This document shows, piece after piece, positions 16,871-24,345 of a stretch of DNA of 35,302 nucleotides. A model generated the notes under the pieces. That model was not told the origin of the DNA and searched no databases. It saw only the letters and a list, made by a program, of their open reading frames with translations. This stretch comes from Luminiphilus sp. (GTDB taxonomy: Bacteria; Pseudomonadota; Gammaproteobacteria; Pseudomonadales; Halieaceae), in the NCBI GenBank assembly GCA_029242325.1, contig JAQWUD010000018.1, positions 1 through 35,302 on the forward strand, written 5' to 3'. The position numbers were made by a program, and so were the translations under genes. Every line of letters starts with the position of its first letter. The first letter of the stretch is position 1.

Positions 16871-18226
16871 ATGGCGCAAACTTTTGACTACGATTTAATG
16901 GTGATTGGTGCCGGTTCCGGCGGTGTCAGGGCCGCCCGAAAGAGTGCCGAGTTCGGTGTGCGAGTCGCCGTGGTAGAAGAAAGCGCGTTGGGGGGCACCT
17001 GTGTCAACGTGGGCTGCATCCCCAAAAAGCTGTACGTCTACGCCAGTGAGTACGGCAGAGCCTGGCGGGAAGCTCAAGGTTTTGGTTGGCTGGGGGAGCG
17101 ACCAACGTTTGACTGGAGCACCCTGCGTGACAACAAAAGTAAAGAGATTGCGCGGCTCAATGCGATCTATGAGCGCCTCCTGGCGGCACCGGGGGTCGAT
17201 ATTCTCTCTGGCCACGGCCGCCTCATCAACCCCCACGAAGTGCAGGTCGGGGACCAAATTTACCGCACAAAGCATGTGCTGCTGGCCACAGGCACCTGGC
17301 CCAATATGCCCGAGATCCCTGGGGCCGAGCTGGCAATCAGCTCCAACGAAGTTTTCGATCTGCCACAACTCCCAGATCGGATACTGATCATCGGCGGTGG
17401 CTATATCGCAACGGAATTTGCAGGCATCTTTAATGGCCTCGGAGCCACCGTCGTGCAGAGCTATCGCGGCGCGCTGTTCTTGCGCGGCTTTGACAGCGCT
17501 GTCCGACACTTTCTTGCGGGAGAAATGCGATCGGCTGGCGTCGACCTACGCTTTGACCACCACGTCCATTCTCTGGCACGCAACCATTCGGGGGCGATTA
17601 CCGCACAACTCTCTGACGGTGCAGAAACATTTGATGCCGTGCTGTCTGCCACGGGCAGAAGACCCAATGTCACCGACCTGGGACTCGAAAATACGGGCGT
17701 CACACTGACTGATAAGGGCTACATCGCCGTGGATAACGAGTTCCGCACAAGCGACCCTGCTATCTTCGCTTTAGGCGATATGACGGGAGGCTGGGAGCTG
17801 ACCCCAGTTGCCATTGCCGAGGCCATGGCATTTTCACAGACTCAATTTGGCCAGCAACCCACTCTGGCAGACTATGACAATATCCCCACCGCCGTGTTCA
17901 GCCAGCCGCCAATCGGCACGGTCGGCCTGACAGAGGAGGAGGCGGTGGCAGCAGGACACCAGGTCACCATTTACGAATCCAGTTTTCGCCCGCTCAGACA
18001 TACTGTGAGTGGCGTTGAGGAGCGGTCCCTCATGAAACTCGTGGTGGATGCCGCTTCTGACCGCGTTCTGGGCGCGCACATGGTGGGGGCCGATGCGGGG
18101 GAAATCTGCCAAGGCCTCGCGATTGCGCTCAGAATAGGGGCGACTAAAGCCGATTTTGATCGCACCATTGGCATTCACCCCACCGCCGCCGAAGAATTTG
18201 TCACCATGCGAACACCCCGCGACTGA
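16871..18226 (+). CDS. gor: Glutathione-disulfide reductase
   Basis: 451 residues, the length of bacterial glutathione reductases. It has the FAD-binding GAGSGGVRAARKSAEFG, the redox-active disulfide GGTCVNVGCIPKK (C44 and C49), the NAD(P)H Rossmann motif GGGYIATEFAGIFNGLG, the second FAD motif FALGDMTGGWELTPVAIAE and the C-terminal catalytic HPTAAEEFVTM (His-Glu dyad). It reduces GSSG to GSH with NADPH in the cytosol. HPTAAEE and the YEYGRAW-like region (ASEYGRAWREA) favour Gor over lipoamide dehydrogenase. An AAGG precedes the ATG. A permease gene follows three bases after the stop and is probably in the same transcript. Confidence 0.95.
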   Translation: MAQTFDYDLMVIGAGSGGVRAARKSAEFGVRVAVVEESALGGTCVNVGCIPKKLYVYASEYGRAWREAQGFGWLGERPTFDWSTLRDNKSKEIARLNAIYERLLAAPGVDILSGHGRLINPHEVQVGDQIYRTKHVLLATGTWPNMPEIPGAELAISSNEVFDLPQLPDRILIIGGGYIATEFAGIFNGLGATVVQSYRGALFLRGFDSAVRHFLAGEMRSAGVDLRFDHHVHSLARNHSGAITAQLSDGAETFDAVLSATGRRPNVTDLGLENTGVTLTDKGYIAVDNEFRTSDPAIFALGDMTGGWELTPVAIAEAMAFSQTQFGQQPTLADYDNIPTAVFSQPPIGTVGLTEEEAVAAGHQVTIYESSFRPLRHTVSGVEERSLMKLVVDAASDRVLGAHMVGADAGEICQGLAIALRIGATKADFDRTIGIHPTAAEEFVTMRTPRD

Positions 18227-18229
18227 GCG

Positions 18230-18988
18230 ATGGATCTGGCGTCATGGGAAATCGCCGCCCTGATTCTGGCGGGGCTGGCCGGCGGCTTCATCAATGTCAT
18301 GGCAGGAGGTGGCTCCGTCATTACGGTACCGGTCATGATCTTTCTGGGCATTCCCGGGCCTATTGCCAACGGCACCAACCGTTTGCCCATCATGATTCAG
18401 AACATCAGTGCCTGCCTGACCTACTTACGCCACGGTATCCCGCAAAAAGGCATGATCGTGTCCCTGTCGCTTTGTGCGTTACCCGGTGCGGTCACCGGGG
18501 CCATGTTGGGCGTCAGGATCCCTGCGGAGACATTCAATCTGATCCTTGCCGGCGTCATGGCACTGGTTCTTCTTGTGATGCTCACCGGTCCACGACTGGC
18601 TTCAGTCGGGGAAAGCACTCCAATCTCTCCTCGCCGCAAGCGCCTTGGGCATTTTTTGATGCTGCTGGCAGGGTTCTGGGGGGGATTTATCCAAATTGGG
18701 ATGGGGTTCATCCTCCTCCCCATTCTGCATCGCGCGCTGGGGCTTGATCTGGTGACAGCAAACATCCACAAAGTCTTTATTATTCTGGTTTACACCACCG
18801 CGGCTCTGTTCGTATTTGGCAGTCAGTTACCGCTGCTATGGTGGGTGGGTGGCATTATGGCGATTGGCAACGCAGTGGGGGGCTGGCTCGGCGCCAGGCT
18901 GACGCTGTCAGGCGGAGAGCCAGTGATTCGCGTTATCGTGGTCCTCGCCGTCGCAGGGATGATTGTGAAACTGATATGGTTCACCTGA
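18230..18988 (+). CDS. TauE/SafE-family membrane permease
   Basis: 252 residues with about seven to eight membrane spans. Family motifs include ALILAGLAGGFINVMAGGGS near the N-terminus, GIPGPIANGTNRLPI, and the second-half repeat GFWGGFIQIGMGFILLP. TauE/SafE proteins export sulfite or other sulfonate-derived or organic anions, or act as uncharacterised permeases. Placed three bases downstream of glutathione reductase, so it is likely co-expressed; a link to thiol/sulfur metabolism is possible but not shown. Confidence 0.9.
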   Translation: MDLASWEIAALILAGLAGGFINVMAGGGSVITVPVMIFLGIPGPIANGTNRLPIMIQNISACLTYLRHGIPQKGMIVSLSLCALPGAVTGAMLGVRIPAETFNLILAGVMALVLLVMLTGPRLASVGESTPISPRRKRLGHFLMLLAGFWGGFIQIGMGFILLPILHRALGLDLVTANIHKVFIILVYTTAALFVFGSQLPLLWWVGGIMAIGNAVGGWLGARLTLSGGEPVIRVIVVLAVAGMIVKLIWFT

Positions 18989-19013
18989 GGGTGTTAACAG
19001 GAGCATCACCAAA

Positions 19014-19604
19014 ATGAACAACACCGCGAAAACGAACCTTTTCGGCGCACTGCTTGTGAGCACAGCTCTCTTGCAAGGGTGCAGCACCGCCCAAGTGGAT
19101 ACCACGCCTTCGGATAAATTCGCTGACAAGGGGTATCAGTCTTTTGGTTGGAAAACCAATCTCCCGACGGGCATTTCGGGACCCATGGATGCGTTTTATC
19201 GGCTATCCACTACTGTGCGCGAAGTGGTCTCTGCTGAACTCTCACGTAAGGGGTACCGCTTAACCGAGACCGGCGCTGACTTTGTGATCAGCTATGAGTT
19301 CAAAGCGACGCTGGAAGGCGGCATGGATAACAGCGCACGTCCCGTCAACCCAACCAGCGCCGTCATCAATCGCAGCCCGGATCCTGCGGTAGTGGATAAC
19401 GCCTACGCACTCAGCGGGCCAAGGGAAGTTGCCAGCCTAATGCTGCATTTCGAGGATGGCGACAATCTGGTTCCAGTGTGGTCAGCCAGTATCAGTCAGG
19501 TCGTGGAGAACCGGAATCAACCTGATATCGACAAGGTGCGACGAAAGCTTCAGCCCGGCGTTGCCCGAGCGTTCCGCGCCCTGCCTAACGCGCGCTCGCG
19601 CTGA
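19014..19604 (+). CDS. DUF4136 lipoprotein
   Basis: 196 residues. The signal peptide ends in a lipobox LLQGC (Cys ~23), so this is a lipoprotein. The mature sequence fits DUF4136: FADKGYQSFGWKTN, LSRKGYRLTETGADFVISYE, then a glycine/charged C-terminal part. Function unknown for the family. AGGAG lies nine bases before the ATG, 25 bases after the permease stop, so it may be the third gene of the gor operon. Its 3' end overlaps the opposite-strand 2-hydroxyacid dehydrogenase by 20 bases. Confidence 0.85.
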   Translation: MNNTAKTNLFGALLVSTALLQGCSTAQVDTTPSDKFADKGYQSFGWKTNLPTGISGPMDAFYRLSTTVREVVSAELSRKGYRLTETGADFVISYEFKATLEGGMDNSARPVNPTSAVINRSPDPAVVDNAYALSGPREVASLMLHFEDGDNLVPVWSASISQVVENRNQPDIDKVRRKLQPGVARAFRALPNARSR

Positions 19605-20565
19605 CGCGGTATACCTCCGGGTTCGCACAAAACGGTACCCGTTCACCTGCGATACCCGCGTGCAGATTACCAAGTGCTCGCGCAACCATGGCGTGGCGAG
19701 TTGCTGCCGTAGCGCTGCCAACATGCGGCAGTAACACCACATTATCCAATGACAGAAACGGATGATCGATGGGCAGTGGTTCTACCTGAAATACATCCAG
19801 CCCCGCTCTGAGCCGGGCCGAGCTCAGCTCGTCCAACAAAGCCGATTCATCGACCAAAGGCCCCCGCCCGGTATTAATCAATACGGCCCTGTCGGGCATC
19901 ATCGCGAGGCGCGCACGACTGGCAATATGCTGTGTGTCCTCGGTCAGCGCAGTATGCAAGGTCACGATATCGGACTCAGCGAATAGCGCGTCCAACTCGA
20001 CCCACTCGGCACCCTCGACGGGTCGATAGGTACGGTTCCAGACCAACACCCGAGCCCCGAAACCTGCGAGTCGCTTCACGACCGCTTGTCCGATGGGGCC
20101 GAGCCCCACCACACCCACCTTTGCCTGGCTGAGATCAGTACCGAGGAGCAGGTCTGACTGCCACCCCTGTGTCCAGTTGGCGCCCCGAATCCATCGGTCC
20201 GCCTCGGCGACGCGTCGGGTCACCCCAAGCATCAGAGCGAGCGCCAAATCAGCGGTGCTGTCTACCAGCACGCCAGGGGTATGCCCAACGGCAATGCCTT
20301 TGCGGGTCGCGGCGGCGAGATCAATGTGATCCACACCCACCGAGATCGTCGACACCACCTTGAGCGCCTTTGCGCTGTTGAGCAGGGAAGCCGAAATGGG
20401 CTTTGACAAGGCGCACAGCAAGCCCTCAGTAGCTGACAGCAATTCTCCTAAAACTTGCTCAGACAAGCGCTCGGGGCCTGGCCACGTCAGTACCTCATAC
20501 CGTTGCTCCAGTGGCGCGCGGATATCGTCGGGTAACTCCAGGGTAATGAGACATTTCGGTTTCAC
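19585..20565 (-). CDS. D-isomer-specific 2-hydroxyacid dehydrogenase (glyoxylate/hydroxypyruvate reductase-like)
   Basis: 326 residues from GTG 20565, supported by GGGAG seven bases upstream and by the normal family N-terminus (KCLITLELPDD); the frame is open to 20844 but that extension lies inside the MFS gene. NAD(P)-binding GVVGLGPIGQ starts at 151. Catalytic residues are R234 (INTGRGPLVDE), E262 (VFQVEPLP) and H281 (LLPHVGSAT), the family Arg-Glu-His set. It most resembles glyoxylate/hydroxypyruvate reductases, which reduce hydroxypyruvate or glyoxylate to D-glycerate or glycolate. It starts 14 bases after the MFS stop, making it the last gene of an ubiX-MFS-dehydrogenase run. Confidence 0.92.
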   Translation of the reverse strand: MKPKCLITLELPDDIRAPLEQRYEVLTWPGPERLSEQVLGELLSATEGLLCALSKPISASLLNSAKALKVVSTISVGVDHIDLAAATRKGIAVGHTPGVLVDSTADLALALMLGVTRRVAEADRWIRGANWTQGWQSDLLLGTDLSQAKVGVVGLGPIGQAVVKRLAGFGARVLVWNRTYRPVEGAEWVELDALFAESDIVTLHTALTEDTQHIASRARLAMMPDRAVLINTGRGPLVDESALLDELSSARLRAGLDVFQVEPLPIDHPFLSLDNVVLLPHVGSATAATRHAMVARALGNLHAGIAGERVPFCANPEVYRVSASAR

Positions 20566-20579
20566 GCGTGACTCCCGGG

Positions 20580-21812
20580 TTAACCCACGATCGGGTCTGG
20601 GTCCAATGGGGCCGCAGCGCCGATGTGTCGACCCCCGGTCATGGACCAGAGCACAACCGGCAATACCACGAGACTCGCGCCAAACCAGGCCGACGTATAA
20701 CCACCACCAACCAGTAGTGCCGAGGCCAAAAGTGGACCCACAATGCGGCCCATCGCCGCTGAGGAGGCAGTCACACCAAAAAATTGGCCGCGGGACGCGG
20801 GAGGAACCAGGTGGCTGGCCACCGTATTCAGCACCGGTAGGCACAAAGTAGCGGCCGAAAAAACAGCCAAACCCAGCAAACTCATTGCCCAGGGGCCAGA
20901 CACGAGGGCTGACAGTGCCAGAGCTGAACTAAAGCAAACGGCTGCGCCACGCAGCACCCAGATATTACCAAACCGATCTGTCATCCTGCCGAGAATATTG
21001 CCCTGCGTGACAATCATCACTGCGCCCACCAGGCCAAAAAATAAGCCCACTTCCCTCGCCTGCCAGCCCAGCTCCTCGGCTACCCACAGAGGAAAAAGAT
21101 ACACGGCTGCACTGACCGCACAGGTATGAAAGGCAAATTGGCAGATGAATGAAATCAAGCCGGGTCGACGTATCAGTTCGCGCAAGGGGGCTGGGTCTGG
21201 CGCTTCTTTCTGCTGCAGGCTTTCAGCACCAGATGCTGAGACGTCCCTCGGCAACAGTAAAAAAGCGAGCAATGCCGCGAAGCCGGACAAGGCCCCCGCC
21301 ACGACACAAGGCACAGTGAAGTCAGCTTCACTGCGTGCCAACACACCACCAATAACGGGACCCATCACCAGGCCAACGCCAAACGCGCGTCCAATTAACC
21401 CCATTGCTCGCGATCGCTGATCCGCGGTGCTTACATCGGCAATCAGGGCCGTCGCAACAGGCACTCCACCCGCCATCACTCCCGCAACAGCGCGTGACAA
21501 ATACACCATCCACAAGGTGTCGGCGGCGGCCAACAAAAAATGTGAGCCAGCGCCACCCAGCAGACAGATACCCAGAATAGCGCGTCTGCCAAAGTGATCG
21601 GACAAGCGTCCCCATATCGGCGCGACGATTGCCGCCGAAATGCTGTAGCTGACCAGGATAAAGGCAATATCGTCGGTACCCCCACCGAGCTGAGGGGATA
21701 AAAAAGGCAAAATCGGAATCACAATGCCAAAGCCGATCAGATCCACCACGATCACAAAAAAGACCAGCCATGCCAGCGACATCTGGCGCCAGCGTTCGAG
21801 AAGCTTGGTCAA
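20580..21812 (-). CDS. MFS transporter, TetA/drug-efflux-like
   Basis: 410 residues with twelve predicted membrane spans. The N-terminal half has IVVDLIGFGIVIPILPFL, and the MFS motif A is PIWGRLSDHFGRRAI between helices 2 and 3; a second motif-A-like NILGRMTDRFGN occurs at the middle. The pattern matches TetA-type (DHA1) H+ antiporters, but the substrate is unknown. The start is ambiguous: TTG 21812 overlaps the TGA of ubiX (TTGA), implying coupling, while ATG 21782 would remove ten basic residues and has a poor ribosome site. Confidence 0.9.
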   Translation of the reverse strand: MTKLLERWRQMSLAWLVFFVIVVDLIGFGIVIPILPFLSPQLGGGTDDIAFILVSYSISAAIVAPIWGRLSDHFGRRAILGICLLGGAGSHFLLAAADTLWMVYLSRAVAGVMAGGVPVATALIADVSTADQRSRAMGLIGRAFGVGLVMGPVIGGVLARSEADFTVPCVVAGALSGFAALLAFLLLPRDVSASGAESLQQKEAPDPAPLRELIRRPGLISFICQFAFHTCAVSAAVYLFPLWVAEELGWQAREVGLFFGLVGAVMIVTQGNILGRMTDRFGNIWVLRGAAVCFSSALALSALVSGPWAMSLLGLAVFSAATLCLPVLNTVASHLVPPASRGQFFGVTASSAAMGRIVGPLLASALLVGGGYTSAWFGASLVVLPVVLWSMTGGRHIGAAAPLDPDPIVG

Positions 21813-22369
21813 GACTCAGTCCAGCGATGGGTCTCTGGCAGAGCGAGGTCGAAGAGATCAAGCGTGCGCGCCACGCTTTGCGTGACGGCTGCGTCGAGGG
21901 AGGCGGGCTTGGTGTAGAAAGCGGGTACCGGTGGCGCCACAATCGCGCCCATTTCTGTCGCGGCCACCATGTTCCGCAAGTGTCCTAGGTGAAGCGGCGT
22001 CTCCCGGACCATGAGCACCAGTCGACGCCGCTCCTTCAGCACCACATCTGCAGCACGCGTCAGCAAGGAAGAGGTCACGCCTGAGGTGATCTCACCCAAT
22101 GTTCTGATGGAACAGGGCGCCAGCAACATACCCAAAGTGCGAAAAGAGCCACTGGCAATCGAGGCACCCACATTCCGAACGGGATGCCACACGTCTGCCA
22201 GCGCCTGGATATCCTTTACCGAACATTCCAACTCATGGTGAGCGGTAAGCTCAGCAGATTTACTCATCACCAAATGCGTCTCGATCGGCAAAGGTTGCAA
22301 CAACTCCAGTGCGCGCACGCCATATTGCACGCCAGATGCGCCACTGATCCCAATAATCAATCGATCCAT
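21809..22369 (-). CDS. ubiX: UbiX-family flavin prenyltransferase
   Basis: 186 residues. The N-terminus RLIIGISGASGVQYGVRALE is the family FMN-binding glycine motif; SGSFRTLGMLLAPCSIRTLGEI and KERRRLVLMVRETPLHLGHL are the other hallmarks, and NMVAATEMGAIVAPPVPAFY completes the dimethylallyl-phosphate/flavin site. UbiX makes prenylated FMN, the cofactor of UbiD-type decarboxylases in ubiquinone synthesis and aromatic acid breakdown. No ubiD is in the window. AAGGAAG precedes the ATG. First gene of the run with the MFS transporter; a 190-base non-coding gap lies upstream. Confidence 0.95.
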   Translation of the reverse strand: MDRLIIGISGASGVQYGVRALELLQPLPIETHLVMSKSAELTAHHELECSVKDIQALADVWHPVRNVGASIASGSFRTLGMLLAPCSIRTLGEITSGVTSSLLTRAADVVLKERRRLVLMVRETPLHLGHLRNMVAATEMGAIVAPPVPAFYTKPASLDAAVTQSVARTLDLFDLALPETHRWTES

Positions 22370-22559
22370 AATTGGTCTTCCTTAAGCGAACCTGGGCTAC
22401 AGACGGCGCCGGTGTTTATAGGCGCGATCTCGCAATGGCTGATGAAAGCCCAGGGACCGGCGCATATCTTCAACAGTCTGGATGAAGACTTAGCTCATCG
22501 CGTTGCCCGCTAACCATCACCCCGCAGGATAGCCTGTCAGCCTGATTAGCCCAAGCGCC

Positions 22560-22934
22560 TTAACGCCGGTCCATACCCAGTGGCGCTAGCTGGAAGTGAT
22601 ACCGCAAGGTGGTAAAGGGTACCTCGCAAGAAAAGGGCAGGGTCACTTCAACACGGCTTTTGGGTTCAAGCGGCGCGGACTGCCGCGCACCCTCTATAGA
22701 GTCACCCTCATCGTCCTCAAGCCAAAAGACCCATTCGACGCGAGTCTCGGCAGTCGTATTGTTCACCAGGTCAAATTGCCAGCTGTCGTTTGTGCCACAG
22801 GCCACATTCTTGAATTTCACCTGCTGAATACCCGTGTTGGTCGGCACGTCGAGCAAAATGGTGGCAAACGACGGACTCTGGCCCAACGCCGCCGTCGCCC
22901 AGCAGTACACCACAAAACTCACTATCCAGCGCAT
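22560..22934 (-). CDS. Small exported protein of unknown function
   Basis: 124 residues from ATG 22934, which has a strong GGGAGGG ribosome site; a frame from 22976 has none. The N-terminus is a signal peptide (IVSFVVYCWATAALGQS). The mature ~105 residues look like a beta-sandwich: VKFKNVACGTNDSWQFDLVN, RVEWVFWLEDDEGDS, RVEVTLPFSCEVPFTT. Two cysteines in the mature part (ACG, FSCEV) could form a disulfide. I do not recognise a family. It is followed by a 190-base gap before ubiX and divergent from fliS. Confidence 0.65.
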   Translation of the reverse strand: MRWIVSFVVYCWATAALGQSPSFATILLDVPTNTGIQQVKFKNVACGTNDSWQFDLVNNTTAETRVEWVFWLEDDEGDSIEGARQSAPLEPKSRVEVTLPFSCEVPFTTLRYHFQLAPLGMDRR

Positions 22935-23089
22935 AACACCCTCCCATTTCGGCAAGCGTCGAAGCTTTTCCTTCACTATTCAAGCGCATAAATCACGCGC
23001 CAAGCCACCAGTGGGCCCCAGGTCCCATAAAATGACGCAATGGGATAATCAGGGGCCTGAGTACGGCTGTAAAAAAAGCTCTGAAAGGC

Positions 23090-23116
23090 TAAAGATCTAT
23101 TTTTGGTCGCCGATAT
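23090..23116 (+). promoter_or_regulatory. Sigma-28 (FliA) promoter of fliS
   Basis: TAAA at 23090-23093, a spacer of exactly 15 bases, then GCCGATAT at 23109-23116. This matches the FliA consensus TAAA-N15-GCCGATAA in all but the last base. The predicted start of transcription lies about 27 bases before the fliS ATG (23150), which has AGGGG as ribosome site. The gene it drives being fliS, a flagellar gene, makes the call much stronger. Confidence 0.82.
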
Positions 23117-23149
23117 TATTGTCTGTAAGCAAAGAAAAAGGGGTATCTC

Positions 23150-23602
23150 ATGACTCGAAATGGCGCAGCAGCAGTGTATCGCAGTATAGATCTGGAGTCG
23201 GCCGTGGCGTCGGCCAGCGCGCATGAATTGGTAAGCCTACTGTTCAAAGAGCTCAACAAGAGTCTTCTGGCAGCTGAATATCATTTCGAGCACGGTAATG
23301 CTCAAGAAATGCGCAACCAAGTTACAAAAGCCAGCCGGGTGCTTGCAGGCCTTCAGGGTAGCCTCGATTTTGAAAAGGGCGGCGACATTGCCAATAATTT
23401 GGGATCGCTGTATGGCTTCGCCATCAGGCAGCTCTTCAGATCTACTGCCTCTGGCGAAGTGGAGAATGTGGTGTCAGTGAAAGGCCTGATTGCGCCGATT
23501 GCAGAAGCGTGGGAGAGTATCTCACCAAACAATCTGCAGCCAGGCGCCGCAAACGTAAGCGATTCTGCTGTGGGTTTAAAACAAGCTTACGCTATCGCGT
23601 AA
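23150..23602 (+). CDS. fliS: Flagellar export chaperone FliS
   Basis: 150 residues, helical, with the FliS pattern: AVYRSIDLESAVASASAHEL near the N-terminus, LVSLLFKELNKSLLAAEYH, the central TKASRVLAGLQGSLDFEKGG, IANNLGSLYGFAIRQLF, and a final helix IAPIAEAWESI. FliS binds flagellin C-termini in the cytoplasm and keeps subunits unassembled until export. Usually fliS lies beside flagellin (fliC) and fliD; here it stands alone, behind its own sigma-28 promoter, and converges within five bases on the Sel1-repeat gene. Either the flagellin genes are elsewhere or this is a second copy. The tail after residue 125 is longer than usual. Confidence 0.87.
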   Translation: MTRNGAAAVYRSIDLESAVASASAHELVSLLFKELNKSLLAAEYHFEHGNAQEMRNQVTKASRVLAGLQGSLDFEKGGDIANNLGSLYGFAIRQLFRSTASGEVENVVSVKGLIAPIAEAWESISPNNLQPGAANVSDSAVGLKQAYAIA

Positions 23603-23607
23603 GCAGT

Positions 23608-24345
23608 TTAGGGCAAAGTCTCTATTGCCGGCACGCAGGCTCTGAGGCCTCTCGCCTCACATTGCGAGAGCACGAACTGAGCGTCGTCAATTTCGCGCTC
23701 ATCTAGCCGCATTTGCGCCGCGTCTCGAATCTCCTCTCCTTGCGCCTGTCCCTGAGACATCGCGAGAGATGCCCAGACCCAAGCCTGAGCCGGCTTAGCC
23801 TTAGTGTCTGTTCCATCCAATAGGATAAAAGAGAGCATGTACTGGCTGTTCGGGTAACCCTCAGCGGCGGTTTCTCTAAAGCCCTCGAGCGCAAGGCGGC
23901 GATTCCGGATCTGGCCTTCACCTTCGAAATAACTCAGTGCAATCATGTATCGGCTCTCGACCATGCCCTGCGCAGCGGCTTTGCGAAAATGCATCAACCC
24001 TTGTGACCAGCTTTTTGCTACGCCGCGCCCGCCGACATACATCATGCCAAGGTTATGTTCGGCTTCGCTGGAGCCACTCTCCGCTGCACGACGATACCAA
24101 TCCATCGCCAGGTCATACTGTTGCGCAACACCCAACCCCTCTTCGTAGAGGTAGCCAATGTTGTTCTGCGCTTCAGCATCACCGGCCTCAGCCAGGTCAT
24201 ACCAGGCACGCATCGCCGTGGCATAGTGTTGACGCCCCATTGCAGCGATGCCGGCGCGAAGCTGGTCTTCGCGCACGTCCCCCGCCGCAAACCCGGAGTG
24301 GATCAGCAGCAGGACAAGGAATAGGCAGTGTTTAATTACGCTCAC
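23608..24345 (-). CDS. Exported Sel1-repeat protein, possible MotX-like stator partner
   Basis: 245 residues from GTG 24345 (AAGGG just upstream), overlapping the ClC gene by 14 bases. Residues 1-21 form a signal peptide (LFLVLLLIHSGFAAG). At least four Sel1-type 36-residue repeats follow: AEAGDAEAQNNIGYLYEEGL, AESGSSEAEHNLGMMYVGGR, AAQGMVESRYMIALSYFEGE and AAEGYPNSQYMLSFILLDGT. Two late cysteines (SQCEARGLRAC) could pair. MotX, which attaches PomAB stators to the T ring in Vibrio, is also an exported Sel1-type protein. The position at the end of a PomA/PomB gene chain makes a MotX-like role attractive, but Sel1 repeats are widespread and I see no MotX-specific signature. Confidence 0.8.
   Translation of the reverse strand: MSVIKHCLFLVLLLIHSGFAAGDVREDQLRAGIAAMGRQHYATAMRAWYDLAEAGDAEAQNNIGYLYEEGLGVAQQYDLAMDWYRRAAESGSSEAEHNLGMMYVGGRGVAKSWSQGLMHFRKAAAQGMVESRYMIALSYFEGEGQIRNRRLALEGFRETAAEGYPNSQYMLSFILLDGTDTKAKPAQAWVWASLAMSQGQAQGEEIRDAAQMRLDEREIDDAQFVLSQCEARGLRACVPAIETLP

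Noticed and set aside
20566-20844. N-terminal extension of the 2-hydroxyacid dehydrogenase
   Set aside because: The extension lies within the MFS gene and is not homologous to the family; GTG 20565 has GGGAG at the right distance.
22370-22559. A plus-strand frame ending near 22513
   Set aside because: No start with a ribosome site, no recognisable product, and most of it lies antisense to ubiX; the gap appears to be only the ubiX upstream region.
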